From the NCBI GenBank assembly GCA_963978895.1, contig CAXBUH010000076.1:62001-126000 (forward strand): a stretch of 64,000 nt of DNA, written 5' to 3'. A program made the translations under genes and the position numbers. Under the pieces are notes generated by a model, which did not search any database, was not told the DNA's origin, and was given only the letters and a program-made list of their open reading frames with translations. Of this stretch, positions 12,122-23,437 are shown piece after piece. Position 1 is the stretch's first letter; every line of letters begins with the position of its first letter. This DNA is from Erpobdella octoculata (taxonomy: Eukaryota > Annelida > Clitellata > Hirudinida > Erpobdellidae).

Positions 12122-12663
12122 CTACATGAAGACTACCAACAAGATACCTATGAGCGTCATTATAACACCCGTAAGAAATATAATTCCTGGATGCTGCTTT
12201 CCAGGGTGACCCTACATTCTGATCATAACTCTCTCTCTCTTATCTCACGGAGCCGCCGATTTCCTCTCCCGGATAGGGAAGTAGTCTCTCAACACGGAGA
12301 GCTGAACGACATTTTTTTCACTTGTCGTAATTATGTTTATTATTATGGTTATTATTAACTGTTATAAATTTTGAAATTTGTTTTTGAGCATAAGCCCAGA
12401 GGCACAGAAATACTAGTTGTATTTCTAGGTGCATAGGTTTTCTCTTTTGTTGTCTTAGTTGCAGATCGTTGTGATATTCTATAATTAATGATATTGTTGA
12501 AGTAGTTGAACTTGTTTGATATGACGTGAGGATGATTCTTTCGTTAATACAATTCAGACAGGTATGGGATTAAACTTGGATGGGTCGTGCTGGTTATATG
12601 GGTGGTTTTACTGGTGGGAGTAAAAGTTACTTTCGGGAAGGACATCTCCAGTCTAAAGTCGAC

Positions 12664-12843
12664 CTTGAAGCCCTGGTAGACACGATACATCGACGAACGA
12701 ACGCCCATTCATCCAGATTATCTACAAAGTTCTCCGATTCCACCCACTCCTCATCTTCCTCGTCGTCCTCTTCGATGTCACCAACCTTGAAGCCTTGGTA
12801 GGCACGATACATCGACGAACGAACACCCATTCTTCATCCAGTA
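12664..12843 (+). repeat. Tandem duplication inside the retrotransposon 3' region
   Basis: A segment of about 55 bp containing GACGAACGAACRCCCATTC occurs at 12665-12720 and again at 12786-12842, with a serine- or acid-coding TCNTC-rich spacer between. No protein assigned. Confidence 0.7.
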
Positions 12844-12906
12844 CTGTGAAAGATAACATTTAAGATATTGAAGACTGTTCAACATCTTCGTTTTGAGGGG
12901 GAGTTA

Positions 12907-14289
12907 TGTCAGGGTCGCTCTACCGGACCTCCTGACAAGTGTATCTTGCACCCGTCGACCTGTCTAGACAGGAACCTAGACGTTGTTTTCTTGTTGTTTG
13001 TTGACGTGTTTCCTGAGGCTATATATATATAGCGCTTTGAACCCCGCCAGCAGAGCTAGCTATTTTATTTAGTACTAGCGGGGTTACCCGGCGTTGCCCG
13101 GGGTTTTTAGAGGTTTTTCTAATGTTTGTCCCTCTCACTCCCGTTTCCTTCTCCATTTTCCCGTTTTCGTCGCGTTCCCGGTCGCTTTTCCGCTCTCGGT
13201 CGTTTTCCAGCTCCCGGTCGCTTTCCCGCTCAGAAGTTTTGTTATCGATTTTCTCTCTTGCTCGCGTTTCCTTCCAAGCTTGCTCTCCCGATTCTAGTCG
13301 CTTTCCGCGTTCCCGGTCGCTTTCCGCGTTCCCGGTCGCTTTCCCGTTCCCGGTCGCTTTCCCGTTCCCGGTCGCTTTCCCGTTCCCGGTCGCTTTCCCG
13401 TTCCCGGTCGCTTTCCCGTTCCCGGTCGCTTTCCCGTTCCCGGTCGCTTTATCGTTCCCGGTCGCTTTCCCGTTCCCGCTTGCTCTCCCGTTCCCGGTCA
13501 TGCTTGCTTGCCCATTCCCGGTTGCTCTCCCGTTCCCGTCCCCGTTCACGCTCATTTTCTCTTTTCCATTCTTTCATAACTTCTGTTAGCCTATAAAACG
13601 TAAAATAGATTTGCTAAGACTATATATATATATATGAATGTTTGTGGGTTAGTTTGTCTATTATAGAAACGGGAAAGCGACCCGGAACGGACAGTGAGTG
13701 GGAGCGGGAATGCGACACGGAACGGACAGCGAGCGGGAGCGGGAATGCGACCGGCAGCGGGAAAACGACCGAAAACGGGAAAGCGAACAAGAGTGGGAAA
13801 GCAGGTGGGAAAGGAAACGGGAGAGAAAGAGACAAACATTAGAAAAACCTCTGAAAAAACCCGGGCAACGCCGGGTATCTCCGCTAGTACATACATAAAC
13901 ACAGACACACATACATGCACATACACATACATACATACACACATACATACGCACATACATATATATATAGTTCCCGCTCGCTCACCCGCTCCGCTCCGCT
14001 CATTTTGTGACGGATTTCAAAAATTTTTTCTCTATATTTGATTCCCCTTGACTCTCAAGATTGTGTGAAAATTTCATTACGATCGGATGAATGGTGTAGC
14101 AATGCATAAACGCCATTAACATATATACATACAAACATTCATTTTTATATATATAGATCAGGCGAAGTCCTGCGTGTTTAGTATTTGAATTTTGTTATTA
14201 ACTGCGCTTTAATAAAGTTTTTTTGCTGTCGTTCTGAGTTGTCTTTTCTTCCTGGTGGTCACGTCATTCCAGCAGGGAAGACTGTGACA
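12907..14289 (+). repeat. 3' LTR, split by a Helitron
   Basis: The left part, 12907-13074, starts TGTCAGGG. The right part, 14158-14289, resumes directly after the Helitron, contains AATAAA and ends TGACA, the inverse of the TGTCA start. Without the insertion the LTR is about 300 bp. Confidence 0.7.
13075..14157 (-). mobile_element. Non-autonomous Helitron, copy 1 (double-tailed family)
   Basis: Read on the minus strand it starts TCTATATATATAAAAATG after an A and ends with the hairpin ACCCGG(GCAACG)CCGGGT-type stem, then CTAG, then a T outside. These are the TC start, subterminal hairpin, CTRR end and A/T target of Helitrons. There is no TIR or target duplication. A second, oppositely oriented 3' hairpin ending CTAG lies inside at 13855-13887. 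The two inner arms hold an 18-bp minisatellite (CCCGTTCCCGGTCGCTTT type, about nine units at 13308-13480) and a complementary array, separated by a TA tract. Reading frames rich in SRSRS or ATGNGK across these arrays are artefacts. Confidence 0.85.
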
Positions 14290-14524
14290 GGCCAGATATG
14301 GATTTAAGAAATTATTGAAATAATAATACCAGATAAAGACCGTCCTGCTTGGATTGACAGTGTTTCTGTCCTTCATTCCTCTTATGTGCTTCGTCAAGTA
14401 TCGTCTCTTCAAAAAAACCGCTGACTAGTGTTGTGGCGCGCCTGGACAATCAGATGATCGGTCTGGTTTGATCATTAAATTGAAATAGTTTTAAAAAATA
14501 TAGAAACAAAAATAAATAATAATA

Positions 14525-14847
14525 TTACGAAAAAAGATACTTTTTTTCAAAAAACACGCTTTTATTTGTGTGTGGAAAGTGCACTAAAAAGTATAAAATA
14601 ATATTTTTTCTTTCCTTCTATATGTCATCAAATAATCTTTGACTAAAAATAAAAGCGTGGGACGCTCATCATAATCCATGGATTATGATGGAAATGGATT
14701 AGGATGAGCCCCCACGCTTTTATTTTTAGTCAAAGATTATTTGATGACATATAGAAGAAAATGAAAAAAAATTATTTTAAACTTTTTAGTGCACTTTCCA
14801 CACATAAATAAAAGCATGTTTTTTGAAAAAAGTATCTTTTTTCGTAA
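14525..14847. mobile_element. Fold-back element with about 150-bp inverted arms
   Basis: The two halves are near-perfect inverse complements: TTACGAAAAAAGATAC at the left end and its complement at 14832-14847, then the arms through ATTTTTAGTCAAAGATTATT, meeting at a CATAATCCATGGATTATG palindrome near 14685. No coding capacity. The transcript would form a long hairpin. The family is unassigned and no convincing target duplication was seen. Confidence 0.85.
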
Positions 14848-16112
14848 CATTATTTTATAATTGTTGGTCTTGTATTAACGTTGTGTTTGCGAATTTATGT
14901 AAAAAGTCTTCGTTCAAATCTTCTTGTTTACTAAATTTGTTTCGGTCCGTCTAATTATAAAGATAAACCACACATCTATCATGCAGCTTTCATGGCTATT
15001 AATGTAGGTTGACTCCGCCCATTTCACCTGCGAGTTGAGCGTTTTTCAGTGTGTGTAAAGTTATATAAGTATGTATAAGTATAAGGTGCATGCTACGTTA
15101 CCAATGATAGAGAGAACGCTGCTATGTAGGCCTGAATTCACAGCCTGCTTATTGATTGCATTGGCGTATTTTAGTTAATTATAGTTTAAATAAATATTTT
15201 TATGATATGAAAATATTGCATTGTCATCGAGAATACATGTGTTTTGAAATTTTCAAGTCAATTGGACGTGTAGAAGTGGTTTAAAAATCGATTTAAAAAA
15301 CCTGAAAATACAACATACAACATACAGTGTGAGGTAAATAAAAGCGTGTAAAAATAATAATAAAGTACATTAAATTGAAGTTAGTTTTATAAATATAGTT
15401 TTAAAAAATATAGAAACAAAATTCATTGTGGTAATCGTGAACATTGCTTGGACTTAATTAGGTGCATCTTATATTTTTCAGCTTTAAACTTAGATGAACT
15501 TCAATAATTAAAAAGAAAATATATTCTAAATAAAAACACATCTTTTTAACACAAAATAAAAACATAAATGGTAAGCAATTAATGAAGTTATTAAAAAATA
15601 TGCCATAAAAGAAAAATTAATTAAATGTGTTTCCCCCTAAAATTAATGTAAATATGCATTTCGTAAAATTAATTTAAACATGCCTCCCGTAAAAATAATG
15701 TAAATATGCGTCCGGTAAAGAATAAAGGTTATTAATGATGTCTACTGGATGGCAGATAGCAAACAAAATTGTGATGAATAGCTTGATAACTAGCACTTGG
15801 CTATTTTCCAAACAAACAAAAAAGAAAATGATTTTTATATATTCATTTCATTGAAAACTACATCAATCGAGTTTTGCTGTGACACCACCAAGGACTAAAA
15901 CCTGAGCCAGACCAATCAGTTATCGTTTCAATGTAAAGTTCGCACTATTGAGAATAGAAATTTACATACAGTTATTTATTGTTTAAATAATATTTTTTCA
16001 TAAAAAGAGTTCTTTATAAAAATTGTCCAACACTCAGTTTGCTTGCCATCCATATTGTGATGAATAGAGGTGTAGATGCATCTGGTCTGCAACATATAAG
16101 TAACCATTTTAA
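14848..16112. other. AT-rich non-coding DNA
   Basis: No gene found. The phrase ATAGTTTTAAAAAATATAG occurs at about 14485 and again at about 15395, flanking the fold-back element and 600 bp of other DNA. Otherwise unremarkable. Confidence 0.4.
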
Positions 16113-16339
16113 GGCGCTGGTGGCAGAGCGGTAGAGCGTTCGCCTGTCGATCGTTAGGTCGGCAGTTCAAGCCTCACCGGGGTCACCAGCGTAACTCACT
16201 TAAGCAAGGAGTTCACTCGCATTGCTAAAGGGGTAGGCGCCTATAAATGGCTGCCTCTGCAAAGAACCCTTCAGTGGCCTTGAAGTCCTTTAGGATTTAC
16301 GCCACTCTAAATATTGTCAAACATTATTATTATTATTAT
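16113..16339 (+). mobile_element. tRNA-derived SINE with (ATT)n tail
   Basis: The head is tRNA-like: starts GGCGCTGGTGGCAGAGCGG, box A TGGCAGAGCGG, box B GTTCAAGCC, so RNA polymerase III should transcribe it. A non-tRNA body of about 140 bp follows and the element ends in (ATT)n at 16324-16339. A related head occurs in the minus-strand SINE at 61157-61362. Confidence 0.85.
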
Positions 16340-17284
16340 CGGTCCAATATGAAGCCTTGATGGGTGCCACAGATGAGAAAATGTGGACAATTTATCAAAC
16401 TGCAAATCACTTAAGTGAAATTTTGACAAAGATGTTATCTAAATCAAGGTAAGGCAACTTCACAGTTATAAAAAAGTTTTTTACAAAGATGTCATAATCG
16501 ACCATACCAAAAAGTCATGAGCAAGTCGAACAAGTTTCACTCAATGTAAAACATATACTTTGATTATTAAAGAAATTGATAAAATTCCTTTAAGATGAAT
16601 GAAATTCCTCTAATGTGCCAGCTGTGTCATAGATTGGCTGGAATTTATATTCGGTCATCTGCTGCTTCTTCTTTCGGTTTCACGTTGGTTCTTTCGTGCA
16701 CGCACAGTTCGAAGAGACACTTCGAAGAGACACGCAATATACAGCTAAACTTTATAATAGCTATAACCTATTTATTCATTCCTTTGTCTATTGGTGCAAC
16801 TAAGGAAAGAGGCTGAAAACTCTAAGAATCATAACTGTTTGCCCTGAATCTTAAATAACCCATCTGAGACAAGTGATGAATGTGCATTAATTTGTTTGAA
16901 AAGACCAAATGCTAATCAATTCTGCAATCTCTAATAACAGATATTTGCACATCTTTAAGCATGATTAATACCGGAGAAAAACCAAAAGTAGAACATGAAA
17001 TATAATGAAACATAAAATAAGATGAAATAGCAAAACATGAAATTAAAAAGAAAACACAAAATAAAACAAAATGCTAAAAACTATAAACAACAACATTTCA
17101 ATCACTAACATCCTTCTTTGTTCCTAAGAGCTTAGTATGAAAAATTTCAGAAAAAACTTTTATTCAAGTGTTAATCAGAATAAATTAATTTTAAAAACAT
17201 AATTCACCAGCTACGATGGATTCAGATAAGAATCAAAGATAAATTTATTGCTTTGTTATTTTAATCTCAATTTAGACATGACTA

Positions 17285-17715
17285 AACAGAGTTAAGGTAT
17301 AATATTCAATTAAACTACATCATATAAATTTCAATATAAATACAATACACCATAGAAATGTCAATAAAAATACACTATATAAATATCAATATAAATACAC
17401 CATATGAATGTCAATATAAATACATTATATAAATGTCAATATAAATACAAATACAATACACCATAGAAATGTCAATATAAATACACTATATAAATATCAA
17501 TATAAATACACCATATGAATGTCAATATAAGTACAATACACCATGGAAATGTCAATATAAATACACTATATAAATATCAATATAAATACACCATATGAAT
17601 GTCAATATAAATACATTATATAAATGTCAATATAAATACAATATACCGTAGAAATGTCAATACAAATACACCATATAAATATCAATATAAATACACCATA
17701 GAAATGTCAATAATA
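17285..17715 (+). repeat. Minisatellite, about 22-bp units of TATAAATGTCAATATAAATACA type
   Basis: About eighteen imperfect copies of a unit alternating ACACCATAGAAATGTCAATA with ACACTATATAAATATCAATA. It abuts the downstream splice donor side of the MAGUK guanylate-kinase exon (17728-17913). Confidence 0.85.
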
Positions 17716-17727
17716 GCATAAACAGAC

Positions 17728-17913
17728 CTGTGGCTCAACATCGAGTATCGCAATGAGGCTTTGTGTATTTGATGGATGGTATCGAGTTTAGTACCGCACA
17801 TGGCGTCTTCGTGTGTCCCGTACTCGCGGCAATGTCGGCCATCATCTGCTCGTGTGTGACGAAGAAGTAAGTCTTGCCGTGTTCTTCGTCCTTTCGAGCG
17901 AGTCGCGTCGTGT
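17728..17913 (-). pseudogene. CASK: Guanylate-kinase exon of the MAGUK, two internal deletions
   Basis: It begins at an acceptor (CACTCAG) exactly where CASK has HTTR, and reads [28 protein letters not shown] in frame one. It then continues as EYGTHEDAM...GTKLDTI in frame two and [10 protein letters not shown] in frame three, before a GTCTG donor. The exon is 186 bp. The family exon needs 203 bp by my count of human CASK residues, so 17 bp are missing; gaps of 13 and 4 bp at the two frame changes explain this exactly. Confidence 0.75.
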
Positions 17914-20900
17914 CTGAGTGGTAATTTATGTCAGAATAATCTGATTGGCCGTTTGGCGATGAGGGTGACTGGTGAATGATTTTTGATTGTTTCTGGAGAT
18001 TTGATTACTTGGTGCCATGACTTTATGGCTTGCCGTCTCCGAGCGAGCGATGGTGGTATCTTTGTGCCCATATTATATATGGTTATCTAGTGCATATAAC
18101 TTTCAGACTCATCAACTTATTTATTGCTAGGCTCTATAGACATTTTATATTTTTGATTCTGATAATAAACACATTAAATTCATATATATAGTGATCCAGT
18201 ACATAAATGGCGATATGTATCATATTAATAAAACAGCTTTTAACTTTTTTGATCATAACTTAAAAAAATTGCCACCGCCAGGAGGAAATACAATGGAGTG
18301 TCGAAATATCAACTCTTAAAAGTCATTTTAAAATGGAAAGATATATCATTTCGAGGAACAATGCAAATGTCACCAGCATGCAAAAGAAACCAGTGCATAC
18401 ATGAATCATTCAGAAACTAATAACATGACTGAAATTGAGATGAGATGTCATATTCATTCCCATCATCTGTTCATAGATGTCATTTCTGAAGTGGCACTCA
18501 ATTTAATCAGCTTAGCACAAAGTGAGAGGCATACTTCCCCCCATGCAGACCAGATCGGGAGCACAAAAAACACAAACGAGCAGATGGAACTCACGTGGCA
18601 CGGGATAGGCAAATCTTTTTGGAAACATGTTGATGAGTGTGTTTTTTATGTGTCGTCTTCCAACACCGTGAGCCCCTGCAAGGAAATGTTGATTGAATTA
18701 TTCAATCAAAAAACCTTGTATAACACCTTTTCATTTCAAATTCAAATCGAACACAAAAATTAATGAAGACCAGAATTTATGGAATAAAGCAGAGAATGAC
18801 TACACACCCAGTAGAACAAGAATCTTCCTATGAAACCTGGGCAGCCTAACAACCTCTTCGTACGTCAGAACTTCTTGATTGTCAAGCATACTCGAGGCAC
18901 TCTTGTTTGTGCATCTGTGTAATTTCTTTCTCAGACCGAACCAGGAACAATTCGCTTCGAATAGAAAATCAATTTTTATTGTACAAAAAAATAACGAAAA
19001 GATCCGCATTGCACCGCCGCATGGATCATTCACCCGGAGGGTGCTTAATGCATATTGATCTGCTTTTCCATCGTGTGGCAAGTACGTCGCTTAAGTTTGA
19101 TGGAAAGTGTAAGTAAGATGGAATTGTCATTTTGTAGTTTATTCCAGTCATCTTGATGCTGTGACATGCTTCGTAATAAAGAGTATGAAAATGGTAATAT
19201 TAAAAACACGTCGTTTTCCAATATGTTAAATTATTGGCATTAATAAAAATCACTAACATATTCTTAATTGTAGACACAATCTAATCAGATTATGTGTTGT
19301 ACTTTCATTTTACTTACAACTTTCTCAATTACGCCTGCACTGCGTGTAAAGCGGGAAAGAAGTAATGAGAAAATCAATCCCAGGCTCAAGAAAATTGCCA
19401 ATTGCCGTGAAAACTAATTAATTAAACCTATAAATCACTTTCGAAAGCCAAACTTAATTCGAAAACAATTAAAATCTTCTATTCTACATAGACCACACCA
19501 CAATAAATTTATTTTTTGTTAAAAAAAAGTTTATTTAAAACTAAATATCCCAATCTCACTTTTATAAATAAACTAGCGGGGTTACCCGGCGTTGCCCGGG
19601 GTTTTTTAGAGGTTTTTCTAATGTTTGTCTCTCTCGCTCCCGTTTCCTTCTCCACTTTCCCGTTTTCGTCGCGTTCCCGGTCGCTTTTCCGCTCTCGGTC
19701 GTTTTCCAGCTCCCGTTCGCTTTCCCGCTCAGAAGTTTTGTTATCGATTTTCTCTTTTGCTCGCGTTTCCTTCCAAGCTTGCTCTCCCGATTCCAGTCGC
19801 TTTCCGCGTTCCCGGTCGCTTTCCGCGTTCCCGGTCGCTTTCCCGTTCCCGGTCGCTTTCCCGTTCCCGGTCGCTTTCCCGTTCCCGGTGGCTTTTCCGT
19901 TCCCGGTCGCTTTCCGTTCCCGGTCGCTTTCCCGTTCCTGGTCGCTTTCCCGTTCCCGCTCACGCTTGCTCTCCCGTTCCCGGTCATTCTTGCTCTCCCA
20001 TTCCCGGTCACGGTTGCTCTCCCGTTCACGCTCATTTTTTCTTTTCCATTCTTTCATAACTTCTGTTAGCCTATAAAACGTAAAATAGATTTGCTAAGAC
20101 TATATATATATATATATATATATATGAATGTTTGTGGGTTAGTTTGTCTATTATAGAAACGGGAAAGCGACCCGGAACAGACAGCGAGGGGGAACGGAAA
20201 AGCAAGCGTGAGCGGGAATGGGAGAGCAAACGTGAGCGGGAAAGCGACCGGGAGTGGTAAAGCGACCGGGAGCGGGAAAGCGACCGGGAGCGGGAAAGCG
20301 ACCGGGAGCGGGAAAGCGACCGGGAGCGGGAAAGCGACCGGGAGCGGGAAAGCGACCGGGAGCGGGAAAGCGACCGGGAGCGGGAAAACGACCGAAAACG
20401 GGAAAGCGAACGGGAGTGGGAAAGCAGGTGGGAAAGGAAACGGGAGAGAAAGAGACAAACATTAGAAAAACCTCTAAAAAACCCGGGCAACGCCGGGTAT
20501 CTCCGCTAGTATATATATATATATGTATACATAAACACAGACACAGACACACATACATGCACATACACATACATACATACACACATACATACGCACATAC
20601 ATATATATATAGTTCCCGCTCGCTCACCCGCTCCGCTCCGCTCATTTTGTGACGGATTTCAAAATTTTTTTTTTTTTTTTTTGATTTTCATTGACTCTCA
20701 AGGTTGTGTGAAAATTTCATTACGATCGGATGAAGGGTGTAGCAATGCATAAAGGACATTAACATACATAAATACATATATACAAACATTCATTTTTATA
20801 TATATAGATTAACAAATAAATTTTTTTTTACTACCTGTCTTACATCTCTTGCTTCTCTCGATAGCAGCACATGCCATTCTCCATTCCTGCAGTTCAGGAG

Positions 20901-21738
20901 AAGGAATCAAACCAGCAGGTTGCCAACTGGAAGCAGAAGGAGAAGGAGAGGAGAACGATGATGGAGGGTACGTGGAAAACTCTGCATGTTTGTGACCTTT
21001 GAAACTGTTGTAACCCGTTCCCAGACCCCCGAAAAGATCCCTTTACCGGATTCACTGCCCCCGTTAAAAGTGGTGACCTTGCCTGTGCCGTAGTTTTCCT
21101 CGGTGCTGATAAAAGTAACTCCTCTGACCCCAAAACTACTGGTGCCATCGGTCATGTTGTAACAGTTAGTACTACTTTCACCTCTTCGGCCACTATAAGC
21201 ACCACTCTCACACCTGCCAACAGGGGGTGCCCAGTGCCTTGCTTGCCACCAGTTGTGGTCATCCTTGCTAATAACTTGTAATATGTCACCGACAAAGAAA
21301 CTGATACCCGCTTGCGGACAAGGGATGAGGTCGTCAACACTTGGGTCGTAGTTAAACAGAGCTCGAACAAAAATCTGAAAATTAAAATCATACTTTTAGA
21401 AATAAAAAACATGAATTTCAATAACAATTGATTTACAAAATAATAAAAAATTTAAAGAATATAGTAGCATAGGAATACTGAAAAAAACCTCGCATTGATT
21501 CTGTGCACATCTGTAACTGGGAATAATTTTCAATGAAATGCTGCCACACAAATCTCTCTATAACAAATTAAATTAATGAATTATTCAAAATAATAAAACC
21601 TCTTAAATAATAATATTTATGATTTTCTGTTGAAAATAAATTAACATTTACAAGCATCTTTTGGAGAACTTCTACAGTCAATCCTTGAACATCCCAAGTC
21701 ATTCACTTCCATAATTCTGTCCCCAATATGTAAAATTC
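17728..21738 (-). CDS. CASK: CASK-like MAGUK scaffold, partial gene with frame lesions
   Basis: Membrane-associated guanylate kinase scaffold of cell junctions and synapses; the kinase-like domain binds proteins. Exons, 5' to 3' on the minus strand, are 21738-21652 and 21556-21488 (PDZ end: [17 protein letters not shown], then [12 protein letters not shown]), 21374-21214 (SH3: [26 protein letters not shown]), 20926-20835 ([16 protein letters not shown]), 18954-18808 (HOOK and kinase start: [21 protein letters not shown]) and 17913-17728 (kinase core). Splice signals and phases agree from PDZ end to kinase start, and the motif order is that of CASK (MPP1 is the close alternative). The PDZ exon has one extra G and the kinase exon lacks 17 bp in two places. 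The exon expected between 18808 and 17913, and upstream CaMK/L27 exons, were not found. Confidence 0.8.
18401..18763 (+). other. 120-codon open frame antisense within a MAGUK intron
   Basis: An open frame starting [14 protein letters not shown] with no recognisable domain. It lies on the opposite strand in the MAGUK intron and is probably chance. Confidence 0.15.
19573..20808 (-). mobile_element. Non-autonomous Helitron, copy 2 (double-tailed family)
   Basis: Same architecture as 13075-14157: the minus-strand start TCTATATATATAAAAATG is at 20808, the terminal hairpin plus CTAG ends at 19573, and the flanking bases are A and T. The internal opposite 3' end (hairpin and CTAG) is at 20476-20509. 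The 18-bp arrays differ in copy number from copy 1: the right arm has about eight GGGAGCGGGAAAGCGACC units at 20240-20390, while the corresponding arm of copy 1 has only one to two. It sits in the intron between two MAGUK exons. Confidence 0.85.
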
Positions 21739-22517
21739 CTTAAAAATTTTCAGAGAAAATATAAACACTAACTGCATGCCAATTAGCATTGCATAAAAAC
21801 CTAGATTTTTACAAATAGAGGTTTTTAAAGTTCAACAAATTGCTTTTATGGCAGAGAAACACCTTGCACCAAACCGTTTATTTAATTTATTTAGTTTATA
21901 CGTTTATATTATAAGCCTTTAGGTTTAGTTATATTTACGTGTGTGAAGTTAGCCTCGAGGCTGGCAATGCTAACAGCTGCTAACTAAAAAAAAAAAATTG
22001 CTTGCCCTGGGGCTGTGCTATACATTGTTGGATGGGGTATAAAAAATGAAATCGAATGGTATATTTGGATTGTCTTCGGTTCAACAAATAAAAAAATTAT
22101 AAGCGAAAAACGACGATTTTCCGCCGAAAATTGCATAAAAATTTTATGATAAAATCAACATTGGCTCTACTTTGAGAAAATCGATCTTGTTTTAAACTTC
22201 TGCACTGGGTATATCCGAGACGCTTGTTTTTAGATAATTCAATATCAAATCCAACAATATAACTTTCGCTTCTCAAAGTTAATAAATAAAAAAGTTATCG
22301 AATAAAACGTCGGACCGTATACCAAAAAACCGAGAAACCGAAACATAAACAGACGCTGCGATTGGACAATCGAGTCTAGCTCACTGTGGCTAATTATGCA
22401 AAATATTCAAATATGCAAAGTGGCTACTCGTTAACACGTTAAAATTTTATTTTTAAGAAATTTAAGAATTTATTTTTAAGAAACCTCTATTGAGGTATAT
22501 TCATAGATATATCTATG
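21739..22517. other. Non-coding DNA upstream of the MAGUK PDZ exon
   Basis: I looked for an earlier PDZ exon on the minus strand and did not find one. An A-run (21986-21998) follows a short GC-richer segment that could be a SINE tail, but no box A or box B is evident. Confidence 0.35.
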
Positions 22518-22836
22518 AGCGTATTATCACAGGCGATCAAACTGGCAAAAAAATCAAATATTTTGTTGTTTTTTTGTTGGTTTGCATATGTTTAATATAA
22601 AGAATAAAGAAAACTAGAAAAAATATATAAATAGTTAAATTTTGAGTGAGTAGACGAGACACGTACTTGAGGCAGAAGTCATGTCTCGTTTCCTTAGGTT
22701 TACTTACTCAAAATTTAATTAATCGTCTATTTTTTTTTTCGTTTTCTTTATTCTTTATATTAAACATATGCAAATCAACCAATAAAACAAAATATTTTAA
22801 TTTTTTCGCCAGTTTGATCGCCTGTGATAATACGCT
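22518..22836. mobile_element. Fold-back MITE, 319 bp
   Basis: Inverted arms start AGCGTATTATCACAGGCGATC and end with the complement at 22836, and continue through TTTAATATAAAGAATAAAG with scattered mismatches, leaving a short centre near 22650. No clear target duplication. Non-coding. Confidence 0.8.
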
Positions 22837-23303
22837 ATTCATACAGGAGCGGGACCAAGAAAGGTGATTTGTTTCTCATTTTTACAGAATGTGGCGATAT
22901 TAGGTAACTACAAACATAATTTTCTAATTATAAATATGTAATTTTTTTGCTTGTCTATAGCGTTTGCACGATGCTGCTGTTAGCTGCCCCACTAATGTAA
23001 CCAAAGACTCTATAGACGCCCGATTTTTCGAGATATAAGCAAAACTTTACACGCTCGACTAAATTAGCAATTAGTCCCTAATTTTTATTTGATTTTTGGT
23101 TGTTAACTCATAACATGACTTTAGGGACAATTAATTCAAAAGATAGAATTGAACGAAAGGTTATTTGTTTTAAAAAGCTGTCGCTTCAAGAATTGTTTCA
23201 TGGTAAGTTGAAACAAAATGTTAAAAAGCAACACATGAAGCTAAACATAAAGCTTACACACTAATAAAATATTAAAAAAAACTTTTTAAAACTTAAAACG
23301 TGA

Positions 23304-23430
23304 ATCTTAGAGATCAAAAGAAGTGGCGCTGTAATAGAAAAATATTATATAATGAGATTTAAAAAAATCTCAGAAGCATAGACCACTTCTCAACGATGGC
23401 CGTCAATTTACAAGAAATGTTGTGCATACT
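23304..23430 (+). repeat. Dispersed repeat, shared with 61849-61975
   Basis: About 125 bp starting TAGAGATCAAAAGAAGTGGCG and ending near AAGAAATGT are repeated at 61849 with roughly 90 percent identity by eye. The 61.8-kb copy runs up to a Helitron-type 5' end at 62279. Confidence 0.8.
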
Positions 23431-23437
23431 GAAATTT

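Larger units (their letters stand above)
9396..14289 (+). mobile_element. Ty3-like LTR retrotransposon carrying a captured myosin tail
   Basis: LTR-like sequence starting TGTCAGGG occurs at 9396-9570 and again from 12907. The two agree closely over about 170 bp (small indels, point changes), including a TATATATATAGCGC box. A polypurine tract (TGAGGGGGAG, about 12895-12903) precedes the downstream LTR, as expected. Between them lie gag, a CCHC knuckle, an aspartic protease and then a myosin II coiled-coil segment where RT, RNase H and integrase should be. The 3' LTR ends TGACA at 14289, after an AATAAA, and is interrupted by a Helitron (13075-14157). The 5' LTR lacks the matching U5 end, so it is truncated or rearranged. 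No clear target duplication is visible. Non-autonomous. Confidence 0.8.

Noticed and set aside
13094..13596. Long overlapping reading frames rich in [11 protein letters not shown] or ATGNGK (also 19509-20458 and 42414-43221)
   Set aside because: They arise from the 18-bp Helitron minisatellite, whose length is a multiple of three; they are open in several frames on both strands and are not SR proteins.
16113..16190. Functional tRNA gene
   Set aside because: Box A and B are good, but the element has a SINE body and (ATT)n tail, a related head recurs at 61.3 kb, and the cloverleaf is imperfect.
20894..21155. Antisense and intronic open frames next to the SH3 exons ([10 protein letters not shown] and [10 protein letters not shown])
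   Set aside because: A donor at 21213 and an acceptor at 20927 join the SH3 halves in phase ([10 protein letters not shown]) and leave these frames in the intron.
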